NCBI GenBank assembly: GCA_964416315.1
Contig: CAYQDR010000109.1
Span: forward strand, 1-17,236
Reading direction: 5' to 3'
Length of the DNA stretch: 17,236 nucleotides
DNA from: CAYQDR01 sp964416315
GTDB lineage: Bacteria > Methylomirabilota > Methylomirabilia > Rokubacteriales > DASRDR01
In this document: positions 7,301 through 14,880 of the stretch, in pieces
Layout of the letters: every line of letters begins with the position of its first letter
How positions within the stretch are numbered: the stretch's first letter is position 1
Position numbers and translations under genes: made by a program
Notes under the pieces: model-generated
What the model was told of the DNA's origin: nothing
Seen by the model: the letters and a program-made list of their open reading frames with translations, nothing else
The model's database searches: none

Positions 7301-8661
7301 TGCGGCACGGCGAGACGATGCGGTACATCTCGACGACCCGGGCGCAGCGGGAGGAGATGCTCCGGGTGATCGGCGTCCCGGACCTCGAGGCCCTCCTCGA
7401 GCGGATCCCCTCGAAAGCGCGGCTCGGCCGCGAGCTCGGGATCCCCGCCGCGGTGGCCGAGGCGGAGCTCACGGCCGAGATCGGCGCCCTCGCGGCGGAG
7501 AACGCGCACGCGGACGGGTACGTGTCGTTCCTCGGCGGCGGCGCCTACGATCACTACGTCCCCCGCGTGGTCGACCACCTCCTCCTCCGCTCGGAGTTCT
7601 TCACCGCCTACACCCCGTACCAGCCGGAGGCGAGCCAGGGGACGCTCCGCTCGATCTACGAGTACCAGACGATGATCTGCGAGCTGACGGGGATGGACGT
7701 GACGAACGCGTCCATCTACGACGGCGGCTCCGCGCTCGCCGAGGCCGCGCTGATGGCGCACGGCGTGACCGACCGGGAGCAGATCGTGGTCTCGGGCGCC
7801 GTCTCCCCGCTCGCGCGCCGGGTCGTCGGGACGTACTGCTCGGGCCCCCGCCTCCCCATCAAGACCGTGCCCTGGGCCGACGGCGTCACCGACCTGGACG
7901 CCCTGCGGAAGGCGGTGTCCGACCAGACGGCGTGCGTCATGGTGCAGTACCCGAACTTCTTCGGCTGCCTGGAGGACGTCGACGCCGCGGCGGCCATCGC
8001 CCACGAGCGTGGCGCGCTCCTCGTCGTGGCGGTGGATCCGATCGCGCTGGCGCTCCTCAAGCCGCCCGGGGAGGCCGGCGCGGACATCGTGGTGGGGGAG
8101 GGGCAGGGGCTCGGCAACCACGTGAACTACGGCGGGCCCTACCTCGGCCTCTTCGCCTGCCGGAAGGAGCTGGTCCGCCGGATGCCGGGGCGGCTCGTCG
8201 GCGCCACCGTGGACCGGGACGGGCGGCGCGGCTTCGTGCTGACCCTCCAGACGCGCGAGCAGCACATCCGCCGCGAGAAGGCGACGTCGAACATCTGCAC
8301 CAACGTCGCCCTGGTCGCCCTCGGCGCGACGATCTACCTCGCCCTGATGGGCAAGGAAGGCCTGCGGCAGGTCGCGTCGCTTTCGACCGCGAAGGCCCAC
8401 TACGCGGCGGCGACCCTCGGGCGCGTCCCCGGCGTGGCGGCGCGCTTCGGGGCCCCGTTCTTCAAGGAGTTCGTCGTGCGGCTCCCGAAGCCGCCGGAGC
8501 GCGTGCTCCGCGCGTTGCGCAAGCGCCGGGTCCTGGGCGGGATCGCGCTCCGGCAGTTCGACCGGGGTCTCAAGGACTGCGTGCTGGTCGCCGTGACGGA
8601 GCAGCGCACGCGCGCCGAGATCGACGCGTACGCCGAGGCCCTGGCCTCGGTCGTCGCCTAG
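7300..8661 (+). CDS. gcvPA: Glycine dehydrogenase (decarboxylating) subunit 1
   Basis: N-terminal half of a two-subunit glycine decarboxylase, which with GcvPB decarboxylates glycine and loads the aminomethyl group onto GcvH. The 453 residues include RYISTTRAQREEMLRVIGV near the start, FLGGGAYDHYVPRVVDHLL, the block FFTAYTPYQPEASQGTLRSI, and TSNICTNVAL, all hallmarks of GcvPA. As expected it lacks the PLP lysine, which resides in GcvPB. The ATG at 7300 overlaps the gcvH stop and has a G-rich site before it. An in-frame ATG at 7318 matches the typical family start (MRYI) equally well, so the start is uncertain by six codons. Confidence 0.96.
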   Translation: MRHGETMRYISTTRAQREEMLRVIGVPDLEALLERIPSKARLGRELGIPAAVAEAELTAEIGALAAENAHADGYVSFLGGGAYDHYVPRVVDHLLLRSEFFTAYTPYQPEASQGTLRSIYEYQTMICELTGMDVTNASIYDGGSALAEAALMAHGVTDREQIVVSGAVSPLARRVVGTYCSGPRLPIKTVPWADGVTDLDALRKAVSDQTACVMVQYPNFFGCLEDVDAAAAIAHERGALLVVAVDPIALALLKPPGEAGADIVVGEGQGLGNHVNYGGPYLGLFACRKELVRRMPGRLVGATVDRDGRRGFVLTLQTREQHIRREKATSNICTNVALVALGATIYLALMGKEGLRQVASLSTAKAHYAAATLGRVPGVAARFGAPFFKEFVVRLPKPPERVLRALRKRRVLGGIALRQFDRGLKDCVLVAVTEQRTRAEIDAYAEALASVVA

Positions 8662-8677
8662 GGGGGAGGTCGGCCGC

Positions 8678-9508
8678 GTGTCTTTGCCGGCGGCGACGCT
8701 TGATGGAACCGCCGTGTCCACTGACGGAGTCCAGATCCGCTATGCGGTCACGGGAGCGGGTGAGCCGACGCTCGTCTTCGTCCACTGCTGGACCGGCGAT
8801 CGCGGCTTCTGGGACGCCCAGGTGGCGCGCTTCGCGCCGGCCCACCGCGTTGTCACGCTCGACCTGGCTGGCCACGGGGAGTCGGGTCGGAACCGGCGCG
8901 CGTGGGCGATCGCTGCCTTTGCGGACGACGTGCGGGCGGTAATCGAGCGCCTGGATCTGGCGCGGGTCATTCTGATCGGGCACTCAATGGGCGGGCCGGT
9001 GATCCTTGAGGCGGCGCGGGGCCTGCCCGGTCGGGTCGTCGGGTTGATCCCGGTGGACACGCTGCGAAACGTCGAGCAGCCCTGGCCGCCCGCGCAGATG
9101 GACGCGGTGCTGGCGGGCTTCCGAGGCGACTTCGCGGGTAGCGCGTCCCGCTTCATGCGGGAGCGGCTCTTCGCTCCTTCGACCGATTCCCGCCTGGTCG
9201 AGCGGCTTGTCGCCCGGGCCGCCGCGGCATCGCCGGCGATGGCGATCGCCGCCATCGAGAGCACCTGGCGCTACGACTCGGCCGCGGCCTCCCGGGAGGT
9301 GCGGGTGCCCATCGTCGCCATCAACACCGACCTGCAGCCGACCGACGTCGCCGCCAACCGACGGCACGCGCCCCAGTTCGAGGCGGCGATCATGAAGGGC
9401 GTCGGACACTATCCTATGCTGGAAGCCCCCGAGCGCTTCAATGAGTACCTGGCCGACGCGGTCGCGCGGGTGATGGCCCGGTCGGAGCCGCTGGTGGGAC
9501 GACAGTGA
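8678..9508 (+). CDS. Alpha/beta-fold hydrolase inserted in the gcv operon
   Basis: 276 residues with alpha/beta hydrolase features: HCWTG at 36-40 (oxyanion region, usually HG), the strand-turn LDLAGHGES at 61-69, nucleophile elbow GHSMGG with Ser103, acid candidates Asp218 or Asp223, and catalytic His244 in GVGHYPM. No signal peptide. Resembles small esterase/haloperoxidase-like or C-C bond hydrolases; substrate unknown. The GTG start has GGGAGG at 8664-8669. It lies between gcvPA (16 bases away) and gcvPB (7 bases away), which are normally adjacent. It also uses more A/T-ending and mixed codons (CTT, GAT, TTG, ACT, TCA) than its neighbours, suggesting a later insertion. Confidence 0.9.
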   Translation: MSLPAATLDGTAVSTDGVQIRYAVTGAGEPTLVFVHCWTGDRGFWDAQVARFAPAHRVVTLDLAGHGESGRNRRAWAIAAFADDVRAVIERLDLARVILIGHSMGGPVILEAARGLPGRVVGLIPVDTLRNVEQPWPPAQMDAVLAGFRGDFAGSASRFMRERLFAPSTDSRLVERLVARAAAASPAMAIAAIESTWRYDSAAASREVRVPIVAINTDLQPTDVAANRRHAPQFEAAIMKGVGHYPMLEAPERFNEYLADAVARVMARSEPLVGRQ

Positions 9509-9515
9509 GGCTGCG

Positions 9516-10985
9516 ATGAGCGAATACGACAAGCTGATCTTCGAGCTGTCCGTCCCGGGGCGGGTCGGCTACTCGCTGCCCGACCCGGACGTGCCGGACG
9601 CGGACCCGGCGCGCCTGCTGCCGGCCACGCACCTCCGGACCCGCCCGCCCGCGCTCCCCGAGGTGAGCGAGTTCGACGTGGTCCGCCACTACACGCGCCT
9701 CAGCCGGATGAACTACGGCGTGGACACACACTTCTACCCCCTCGGCTCCTGCACCATGAAGTACAATCCGAAGGTCAACGAGGACATGGCGCGCCTGCCG
9801 GGGTACGCGCGGCTCCACCCCCTGACCCCGGACGAGGCCGCCGAGGGGGCGCTCCGCCTCATGGGCCGGCTCGGCGACATGCTCGCCGAGATCGTCGGGA
9901 TGGACGCCGTCTCCCTCCAGCCGGCCGCGGGGGCCCAGGGCGAGCTGACCGGGATCCTCCTGATCCGCGCCCACCACATCGACCGCGAGGGGCGCCCGCG
10001 GAAAAAGGTCCTCGTGCCGGACTCGGCCCACGGGACCAATCCGGCCTCGACGGCCATCGCCGGCTACCAGACCGTCCAGCTCAAGTCGGACGCGGCGGGC
10101 GAGGTGGACCTCCTCGATCTCGAGCGGAACCTCGACGAGGACGTCGCCGCGTTCATGATCACGGTGCCCAACACGCTCGGGCTCTTCGAGTCGAAGATCC
10201 TCGAGATCACCGAGATGTGCCACGCGAAAGGCGCCCAGGTCTACATGGACGGCGCCAACCTGAACGCGCTCCTCGGCCTGACGCGTCCGGGGGACCTCGG
10301 GTTCGACGTGGTCCACATGAACCTCCACAAGACGTTCACGACGCCCCACGGCGGCGGCGGACCGGGGGCGGGGCCCGTCGGGGTGCGGGCCCACCTCGTC
10401 CCCTTCCTGCCGCTGCCCGTGGTCACGCGCGAGGGCGACGAGTACCGCCTCGACTGGAAGCGCCCGAAGTCGATCGGCAAGCTCCAGTCGTTCTGGGGGA
10501 ACTTCGGGATGCTGGCGCGCGCCTACGCCTACGTCCGCACGATGGGGCCGGATGGCCTGCGCGCGGTGGCCGAGAACGCGATCCTGAACGCGAACTACAT
10601 CCGCGCGCGCCTCACGCCCCATTACGATCTGCCGTACCCGGGCCCCTCGATGCACGAGGTGGTCTTCTCCGCCCGGCGGCAGAAGCGCATCGGGGTCAGC
10701 GCGACGGACATCGCCAAGCGTCTCCTGGACCTCGGCTTCTACGCGCCCTCGATCTACTTCCCCCTCGTCGTCGAGGAGGCGCTCATGATCGAGCCCACCG
10801 AGACGGAGTCCCGAGAGACGCTCGATCAGTTCTGCGACGCGATGATCCGGATCGCGCGAGAGGCCGAGACGGAGCCCGAGACCCTGCAGGCGGCGCCGGT
10901 GACCACGCCGGTCAACCGGCTCGACCAGACGCGCGCCGCGCGGCAGCCGGAGCTCCGCTGGACGCCCGCGGCGGCACGGCCGTAG
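9516..10985 (+). CDS. gcvPB: Glycine dehydrogenase (decarboxylating) subunit 2
   Basis: PLP-bearing half of the two-subunit glycine decarboxylase. 489 residues with YPLGSCTMKYNPK at 74-86, LQPAAGAQGELTG at 134-146, DSAHGTNPASTA at 169-180, and the PLP-lysine segment HMNLHKTFTTPHGGGGPGAG with Lys272. The C-terminal PTETESRETLDQFCDAMI is also typical. A short GTGAGG precedes the ATG. It follows the alpha/beta hydrolase and is followed after 14 bases by the lipoyl-attachment gene. A separate lpd (L protein) is not in this window. Confidence 0.96.
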   Translation: MSEYDKLIFELSVPGRVGYSLPDPDVPDADPARLLPATHLRTRPPALPEVSEFDVVRHYTRLSRMNYGVDTHFYPLGSCTMKYNPKVNEDMARLPGYARLHPLTPDEAAEGALRLMGRLGDMLAEIVGMDAVSLQPAAGAQGELTGILLIRAHHIDREGRPRKKVLVPDSAHGTNPASTAIAGYQTVQLKSDAAGEVDLLDLERNLDEDVAAFMITVPNTLGLFESKILEITEMCHAKGAQVYMDGANLNALLGLTRPGDLGFDVVHMNLHKTFTTPHGGGGPGAGPVGVRAHLVPFLPLPVVTREGDEYRLDWKRPKSIGKLQSFWGNFGMLARAYAYVRTMGPDGLRAVAENAILNANYIRARLTPHYDLPYPGPSMHEVVFSARRQKRIGVSATDIAKRLLDLGFYAPSIYFPLVVEEALMIEPTETESRETLDQFCDAMIRIAREAETEPETLQAAPVTTPVNRLDQTRAARQPELRWTPAAARP

Positions 10986-10999
10986 GGGCCCCGCGCTCC

Positions 11000-11842
11000 A
11001 TGCCCTCGACCTGGCGCCTGCTCGTCACGGAGCCGCTCGACGGCCCGACGAACATGGCGGTCGACGAGGCCCTGCTCCGCGCGCGCATCGCCGGCGAGGC
11101 CCCGCCGACCGTCCGGTTCTTCGCCTGGACGCCCCCGACCGTCTCCCTCGGCTACGGCCAGCCGCTCGACGACCGGATCGACCTCGCCGCGTGCCGGCGG
11201 CTCGGCATCGGCGTCGTCCGGCGCCCGACGGGCGGGAGCGCCATCCTCCACGAGTCGCCGGAGCGGGAGGTCACCTACAGCGTCGTGGCCGCCCTTGGGG
11301 ACTTCCCCGGGTTCGACGACGTCCTGGAGACGTATCGCGTCGTGGGGCGCGGGCTCGCGGCGGGGCTCGCGCGTCTCGGGGTCCCGGCCGAGGTCGTCCC
11401 CGTCCTCCGCGGGCGCCGGGGCGCCCAGGCCCCCACGTTCTGCTTCGCGCGGACCGGCGCCTACGAGATCGCGGTCGCCGGCCGGAAGCTCGTCGGGAGC
11501 GCCCAGCGGCGCCAGGCCGGGGCGTTCCTCCAGCACGGCTCGCTCCTCCTCGACGCGGACCCCGACCGACTCCGGGTCGTCTTCCCGGGGCTCGAGGATC
11601 CCGGCGGGGGGCTGACGACCGTGGCCGCGGTGCTCGGGCGGCGGGTCGGCTTCGAGGAGGCCGTGGCGTGCCTCGGCCCGGGTCTCGGCGAGACGCTCGG
11701 CGGGCTGGCGCGCGGCGACCTCACGCCCGGCGAGGCCCGACTCGTCGCGCGGCTCGTCGCCGACAAGTACGGGACCGACGCGTGGACGCGGCGCGCCGAG
11801 GCGCCGGCGGCGAGCCGGACCCTGGCCCCCTCCGCCTGCTAG
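11000..11842 (+). CDS. LipM-type octanoyltransferase / lipoate-protein ligase A family protein
   Basis: 280 residues of the biotin/lipoate protein ligase fold. Motifs: GPTNMAVDEALL at 15-26, RRPTGGSAILHE at 74-85, and PTFCFARTGAYEIAVAGRKLVGSAQRR (145-171) with Cys148 and Lys163. A Cys at this place matches the acyl-thioester nucleophile of LipM-type octanoyltransferases (B. subtilis LipM Cys150), whereas LplA ligases lack it. It would therefore transfer octanoyl from ACP to GcvH or E2 domains. A radical SAM lipoyl synthase is not seen here. Its place at the end of the gcv cluster fits a role in activating GcvH. Ligase activity on free lipoate remains possible. Confidence 0.88.
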   Translation: MPSTWRLLVTEPLDGPTNMAVDEALLRARIAGEAPPTVRFFAWTPPTVSLGYGQPLDDRIDLAACRRLGIGVVRRPTGGSAILHESPEREVTYSVVAALGDFPGFDDVLETYRVVGRGLAAGLARLGVPAEVVPVLRGRRGAQAPTFCFARTGAYEIAVAGRKLVGSAQRRQAGAFLQHGSLLLDADPDRLRVVFPGLEDPGGGLTTVAAVLGRRVGFEEAVACLGPGLGETLGGLARGDLTPGEARLVARLVADKYGTDAWTRRAEAPAASRTLAPSAC

Positions 11843-11887
11843 GCGCGTGAGGATCGCCCTCGCCCCCAGCCCCGGCGGGGTCTGAGC

Positions 11888-12340
11888 GTGCGCGAGTATC
11901 CGTCGGCCCCCCTCGTCGGTGTCGGCGCGATCATCGTGGACGGGGAGCGGGTCCTCCTCGTCCGGCGCGGGCACGCGCCGGCGCTCGGGAAGTGGAGCAT
12001 CCCGGGCGGCCTCGTGGACGTCGGAGAAACGGTCGAGGCCGCCGTCCGGCGCGAGGTCGCCGAGGAGTGCGGCCTCGAACTCCACCTGCACGGGCTGGTG
12101 GGCGTGGTGGACCGGATCGTGCGGGATGGGGCCGGGCGGGTCCAGTACCACTACGTGCTCGTGGACTTCCTGGCGACCCCGGCGGGCGGCACGGCCCGCC
12201 CGGGATCCGACGCCCGGGAGCTCTGCTGGGCCGTGCCGGACGCGCTGCCCGGACTCGACACGACCCAGGGGCTGGAACCCATGATCCGGCGCGCGCTCGC
12301 GATGGACGCCGAACGGCGACAGCGGGAGGGAGTGGAATGA
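11888..12340 (+). CDS. Nudix hydrolase
   Basis: 150 residues. A complete Nudix box (G-x5-E-x7-R-E-U-x-E-E-x-G-U) runs from Gly41 to Leu63, with the REVAEECG core at 55-62. Preceded by VGVGAIIVDGERVLLVRRGHAP and GKWSIPGG, as in ADP-ribose/NADH pyrophosphatase-like or MutT-like sanitation enzymes. Substrate cannot be assigned. The start is GTG at 11888, within a weakly spaced GTCTGAGC context. The stop overlaps the aminopeptidase ATG (ATGA), so translation is probably coupled. Confidence 0.92.
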   Translation: MREYPSAPLVGVGAIIVDGERVLLVRRGHAPALGKWSIPGGLVDVGETVEAAVRREVAEECGLELHLHGLVGVVDRIVRDGAGRVQYHYVLVDFLATPAGGTARPGSDARELCWAVPDALPGLDTTQGLEPMIRRALAMDAERRQREGVE

Positions 12341-13830
12341 AGATCGAGATCAGCGCGCGTCCGCTCGTGGAGGCGGACGCCGACATGCTCGTCGTCGAGC
12401 AGTACGCCGGGGAGCGGGGGCTTGCGCCCGATACCCGGCGGGTCGACCGGATGCTCGGGGGCCTCCTCGCCCGCGCCCTGACGGAGGAGCGCTTCGAGGC
12501 GCACGTCGGCGACACGACGTTTCTGCACACGGCGGGACGCCTCCGGGCCAAGCGCGTCCTCGTCGTCGGGATGGGCGCCCGCGCCGAGTGCCGGGCCGAC
12601 ACGGTGCGCCGCGCCGCCTCGGCCGCCCTCCGGCGCGCGCGGGACCTGGGCGCGCGGAGCGTCGCCGTGAGGCTCCTGGGAACGCGGCTCCCGCCCGGCG
12701 TCCGCGCCCAAGCCGTCGCCGAGGGCGCCCTCCTCGGCCTCTACGCCTTCGACCGCTACAAGGCGCGGAAGGGCGAGGAGCGCGCCGTCGAGCACCTCAC
12801 GCTCCTCGCCTCCGCCGGCGACCAGGCGGCCGCGCGAGAGGGCCTGCGCGTCGGCACGCTCGCGGCCGAGGCGACCAACTTCGCCCGCGACCTGATCAAC
12901 GAGCCGGCGAACCGCGTCACGGCCCGGGCGCTCGCGCGTGCGGCCCAGGCGATCGCCCGGGAGGGCCGCCTCCGCGTCCGGATCTACGACCGCGCCGCGT
13001 GCGAGCGGATGGGGATGGGGGCGTTCCTCGGGGTGAACCGGGGGAGCCAGGAGCCGCCGCGCTTCATCCATCTCACGTACGCCTCGAAGGGACGCGTGGC
13101 TCGCCGCCTCGCCCTGATCGGGAAGGGGATCACCTTCGATTCCGGCGGGCTGGACCTCAAGCCCGCCGAGGCGATGGAGCGGATGAAGGACGACATGTCG
13201 GGCGCGGCGGCCATCCTCGGGGTCATGAAGGTGCTGCCGCGCCTCGAGCCGCGGGTCGAGGTCCACGGGCTGATCGCGGCCACGGACAACATGCCGTCCG
13301 GCTCCGCGACGAAGCCCGGGGACGTTCTCCGCGCCATGAACGGCAAGACGATCGAGGTGAACAACACCGACGCGGAGGGTCGCCTCACCCTGGCGGACGC
13401 GCTCGCCTACGCCCTCCGCGAGGTCAAGCCGGACGAGATCGTGGACATCGCCACGCTGACCGGGGCGTGCTCGATCGCCCTCGGCTCGCTCTGCGCGGGC
13501 GCCATGACCAACAACGTCGCGCTCCAGGCCCGCGTCCTCCGGGCCGCCGGGGAAGCCGGGGAGCGCGTCTGGCCGCTCCCCCTGATCGAGGAGTACAAGG
13601 AAGGGCTCCGGAGCGAGGTCGCGGATCTCAAGAACACGGGTCCCCGCCCGGGCGGCGCCATCACCGCGGGGCTGTTTCTCAAGGAGTTCGTCGACGACAC
13701 GCCGTGGGTCCACCTCGACATCGCGGGGGCCGCCTTCACCGACAAGGAGCTGCCCTACGCCGCGAAGGGCGGGGTGGGGTTCGGCGCGCGGACGCTCCTC
13801 GCGTACGTGCTGGCGGCGGGGCGCCGGTGA
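12337..13830 (+). CDS. pepA: Leucyl aminopeptidase (peptidase M17, PepA family)
   Basis: Cytosolic di-metal aminopeptidase removing N-terminal residues from peptides. 497 residues with an N-terminal macro-like domain and a C-terminal catalytic domain. Catalytic and metal-binding residues are all in place: Lys263 and Asp268 in GKGITFDSGG, Lys275, Asp286 in KDDMSGA, and Asp345, Glu347 and Arg349 in the signature NTDAEGRL. Each lies exactly seven residues before its E. coli PepA counterpart. NFARDLINEPAN at 181-192 is also typical. The ATG overlaps the Nudix stop with GGGAGGG upstream. A palindromic repeat follows the stop. Confidence 0.96.
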   Translation: MKIEISARPLVEADADMLVVEQYAGERGLAPDTRRVDRMLGGLLARALTEERFEAHVGDTTFLHTAGRLRAKRVLVVGMGARAECRADTVRRAASAALRRARDLGARSVAVRLLGTRLPPGVRAQAVAEGALLGLYAFDRYKARKGEERAVEHLTLLASAGDQAAAREGLRVGTLAAEATNFARDLINEPANRVTARALARAAQAIAREGRLRVRIYDRAACERMGMGAFLGVNRGSQEPPRFIHLTYASKGRVARRLALIGKGITFDSGGLDLKPAEAMERMKDDMSGAAAILGVMKVLPRLEPRVEVHGLIAATDNMPSGSATKPGDVLRAMNGKTIEVNNTDAEGRLTLADALAYALREVKPDEIVDIATLTGACSIALGSLCAGAMTNNVALQARVLRAAGEAGERVWPLPLIEEYKEGLRSEVADLKNTGPRPGGAITAGLFLKEFVDDTPWVHLDIAGAAFTDKELPYAAKGGVGFGARTLLAYVLAAGRR

Positions 13831-13833
13831 ATC

Positions 13834-13871
13834 CCCTCACCCCGCCCTCTCCCCCGCCGGGGGAGAGGGGG
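13834..13871 (+). repeat. GC-rich palindromic intergenic repeat, copy 3
   Basis: CCCTCACCCC then a perfect 11-bp inverted repeat: CCCTCTCCCCC at 13845-13855 and GGGGGAGAGGG at 13859-13869, loop GCC. It fills the gap between pepA and the PHP gene. The right arm ends about 9 bases before the ATG at 13880 and is the only evident ribosome-binding site for it. Confidence 0.85.
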
Positions 13872-13879
13872 ATGCCAGC

Positions 13880-14710
13880 ATGAGCGGGGTAGACCTCCAC
13901 ACCCACACGACGGCGTCGGACGGCACCTACTCCCCGGCCGAGCTGGTCCAGGAGGCCGTGCGCCGGGGCGTCCGCGTCCTCGCCATCACCGACCACGACT
14001 CCACCGAGGCGATCGCACCCGCGCTCGCCGCTGCGCGCGAGCACCCGCCGCTCGAGATCGTCGCGGGCATCGAGATCAACACCGACGTGGCCGGGGCGGA
14101 AGTGCACGCCCTCGGGTACTTCGTGGACCACACGGCCGAATGGTTCCTGGCCCACCTGCGGGAGTTCCGGGAGGAGCGCGCGGCGCGGGTGACCCGCATC
14201 ACCGGCCGCCTGGCCGAGCTCGGCCTGCCCGTCGACCCGGCGGAGGTCTTCGCCCTGGTGCGCGAGGGGTCGGCCGGCCGGCCGCACATCGCGCAGGTGA
14301 TGGTCCAGCGGGGCTACGTCGGGTCGGTGAAGGAGGCCTTCGACCGCTATCTGCGGGCGGGCGGTCCGGCCTATGTCCCCCACCGCAAGGTGGACCCACG
14401 CGAGGCGTGCACGCTCATCCACCGGGCGGGCGGCGTGGCGGCCATGGCGCACCCGGGGTTCCACGAGGCGGCGGCGGACCGGCTGGTCCGGGAGCTGGCG
14501 GGCGAGCGGCTCCTCGACGGGATCGAGTGCTATTACGCGGAGCACACCCCGCAGCAGACGGCCCGCTTCCTCGCGCTCTGCCGGGAGCTCGACCTCGTCC
14601 CGACCGGCGGGTCCGACTTCCACGGGCCCACCGTCCGGGCCGCGACGCTCGGCCAGCCGTCCGTCCCCTGGGCCGCCTGGGAGGCCCTCCGGCGCCGCGC
14701 CGGCCGCTGA
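13880..14710 (+). CDS. PHP-domain metal-dependent phosphoesterase (TrpH/RNase AM-like)
   Basis: 276 residues of the PHP fold, three-metal phosphoesterases acting on nucleotides or RNA 5' ends. Metal ligands visible: DLHTHTTASDG at 5-15 (His7, His9, Asp14), ITDHD at 36-40, GIEI at 63-66 (Glu65), His76, GRPHIAQVM, AHPG, and C-terminal GGSDFHG. Composition and length match the YciV/TrpH group, whose E. coli member degrades short RNAs and 3',5'-bisphosphonucleotides; a histidinol-phosphatase-like role is less likely. It ends 50 bases before the promoter region of the DAHP synthase leader. A GC-rich hairpin without U-tract spans its stop codon (14699-14720). Confidence 0.92.
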   Translation: MSGVDLHTHTTASDGTYSPAELVQEAVRRGVRVLAITDHDSTEAIAPALAAAREHPPLEIVAGIEINTDVAGAEVHALGYFVDHTAEWFLAHLREFREERAARVTRITGRLAELGLPVDPAEVFALVREGSAGRPHIAQVMVQRGYVGSVKEAFDRYLRAGGPAYVPHRKVDPREACTLIHRAGGVAAMAHPGFHEAAADRLVRELAGERLLDGIECYYAEHTPQQTARFLALCRELDLVPTGGSDFHGPTVRAATLGQPSVPWAAWEALRRRAGR

Positions 14711-14739
14711 GCGGCCCGGCCCGACCCCCGTCGCAGGTG

Positions 14740-14760
14740 ATTTCCGCAGGGAATTTCCGC
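14740..14760 (+). promoter_or_regulatory. Tandem direct repeat beside the -35 box, possible operator
   Basis: ATTTCCGC occurs at 14740-14747 and again at 14753-14760, 13 bases apart, ending exactly at the -35 hexamer. The second copy is part of a near-palindrome GGAATTTCC (14750-14758). The position suits an activator or repressor site, but two 8-base words could arise by chance. Confidence 0.35.
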
Positions 14761-14789
14761 TTGACAGTCGGGAGGGCGGTCCCTATCCT
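14761..14789 (+). promoter_or_regulatory. Sigma70-type promoter of the DAHP synthase leader
   Basis: Consensus -35 TTGACA at 14761-14766, a 17-base spacer, and TATCCT at 14784-14789 (4 of 6 matches to TATAAT). Transcription would start near 14796-14800, on or a few bases before the leader-peptide ATG. Confidence 0.72.
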
Positions 14790-14799
14790 ACCGGTCACC

Positions 14800-14880
14800 A
14801 TGACGGCTCGAACGGCGGGTCTGACGGGGTTCGGGTACTTCTACTTTACCCCCCGTCCGCCCGCCGGCCCTGTGCCGTAG
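14800..14880 (+). CDS. Candidate aromatic-codon leader peptide controlling DAHP synthase
   Basis: A 26-codon ORF (ATG 14800, TAG 14878-14880) whose residues 11-16 are FGYFYF: three Phe and two Tyr codons (TTC, TAC, TTC, TAC, TTT) at 14830-14847. It lies between a sigma70 promoter and an intrinsic terminator, upstream of a DAHP synthase gene. The rest is Thr/Ala/Gly, then Pro-rich. No Shine-Dalgarno is visible; with the predicted start site the mRNA would be nearly leaderless. As in known amino-acid attenuators, shortage of charged tRNA-Phe or tRNA-Tyr would stall a ribosome here. The peptide product itself probably has no other function. Confidence 0.72.
   Translation: MTARTAGLTGFGYFYFTPRPPAGPVP

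Noticed and set aside
11843..11887. Twelve-codon mini-ORF (GTG 11847) between the lipM-like and Nudix genes
   Set aside because: Too short, with no ribosome-binding site or recognisable attenuator structure; likely chance.
14699..14720. GC hairpin over the PHP gene stop codon as a terminator
   Set aside because: The stem (GCCGGCCGC/GCGGCCCGGC with one bulge, loop TGA) is stable but has no U-tract, and such stems are frequent by chance at this GC content.
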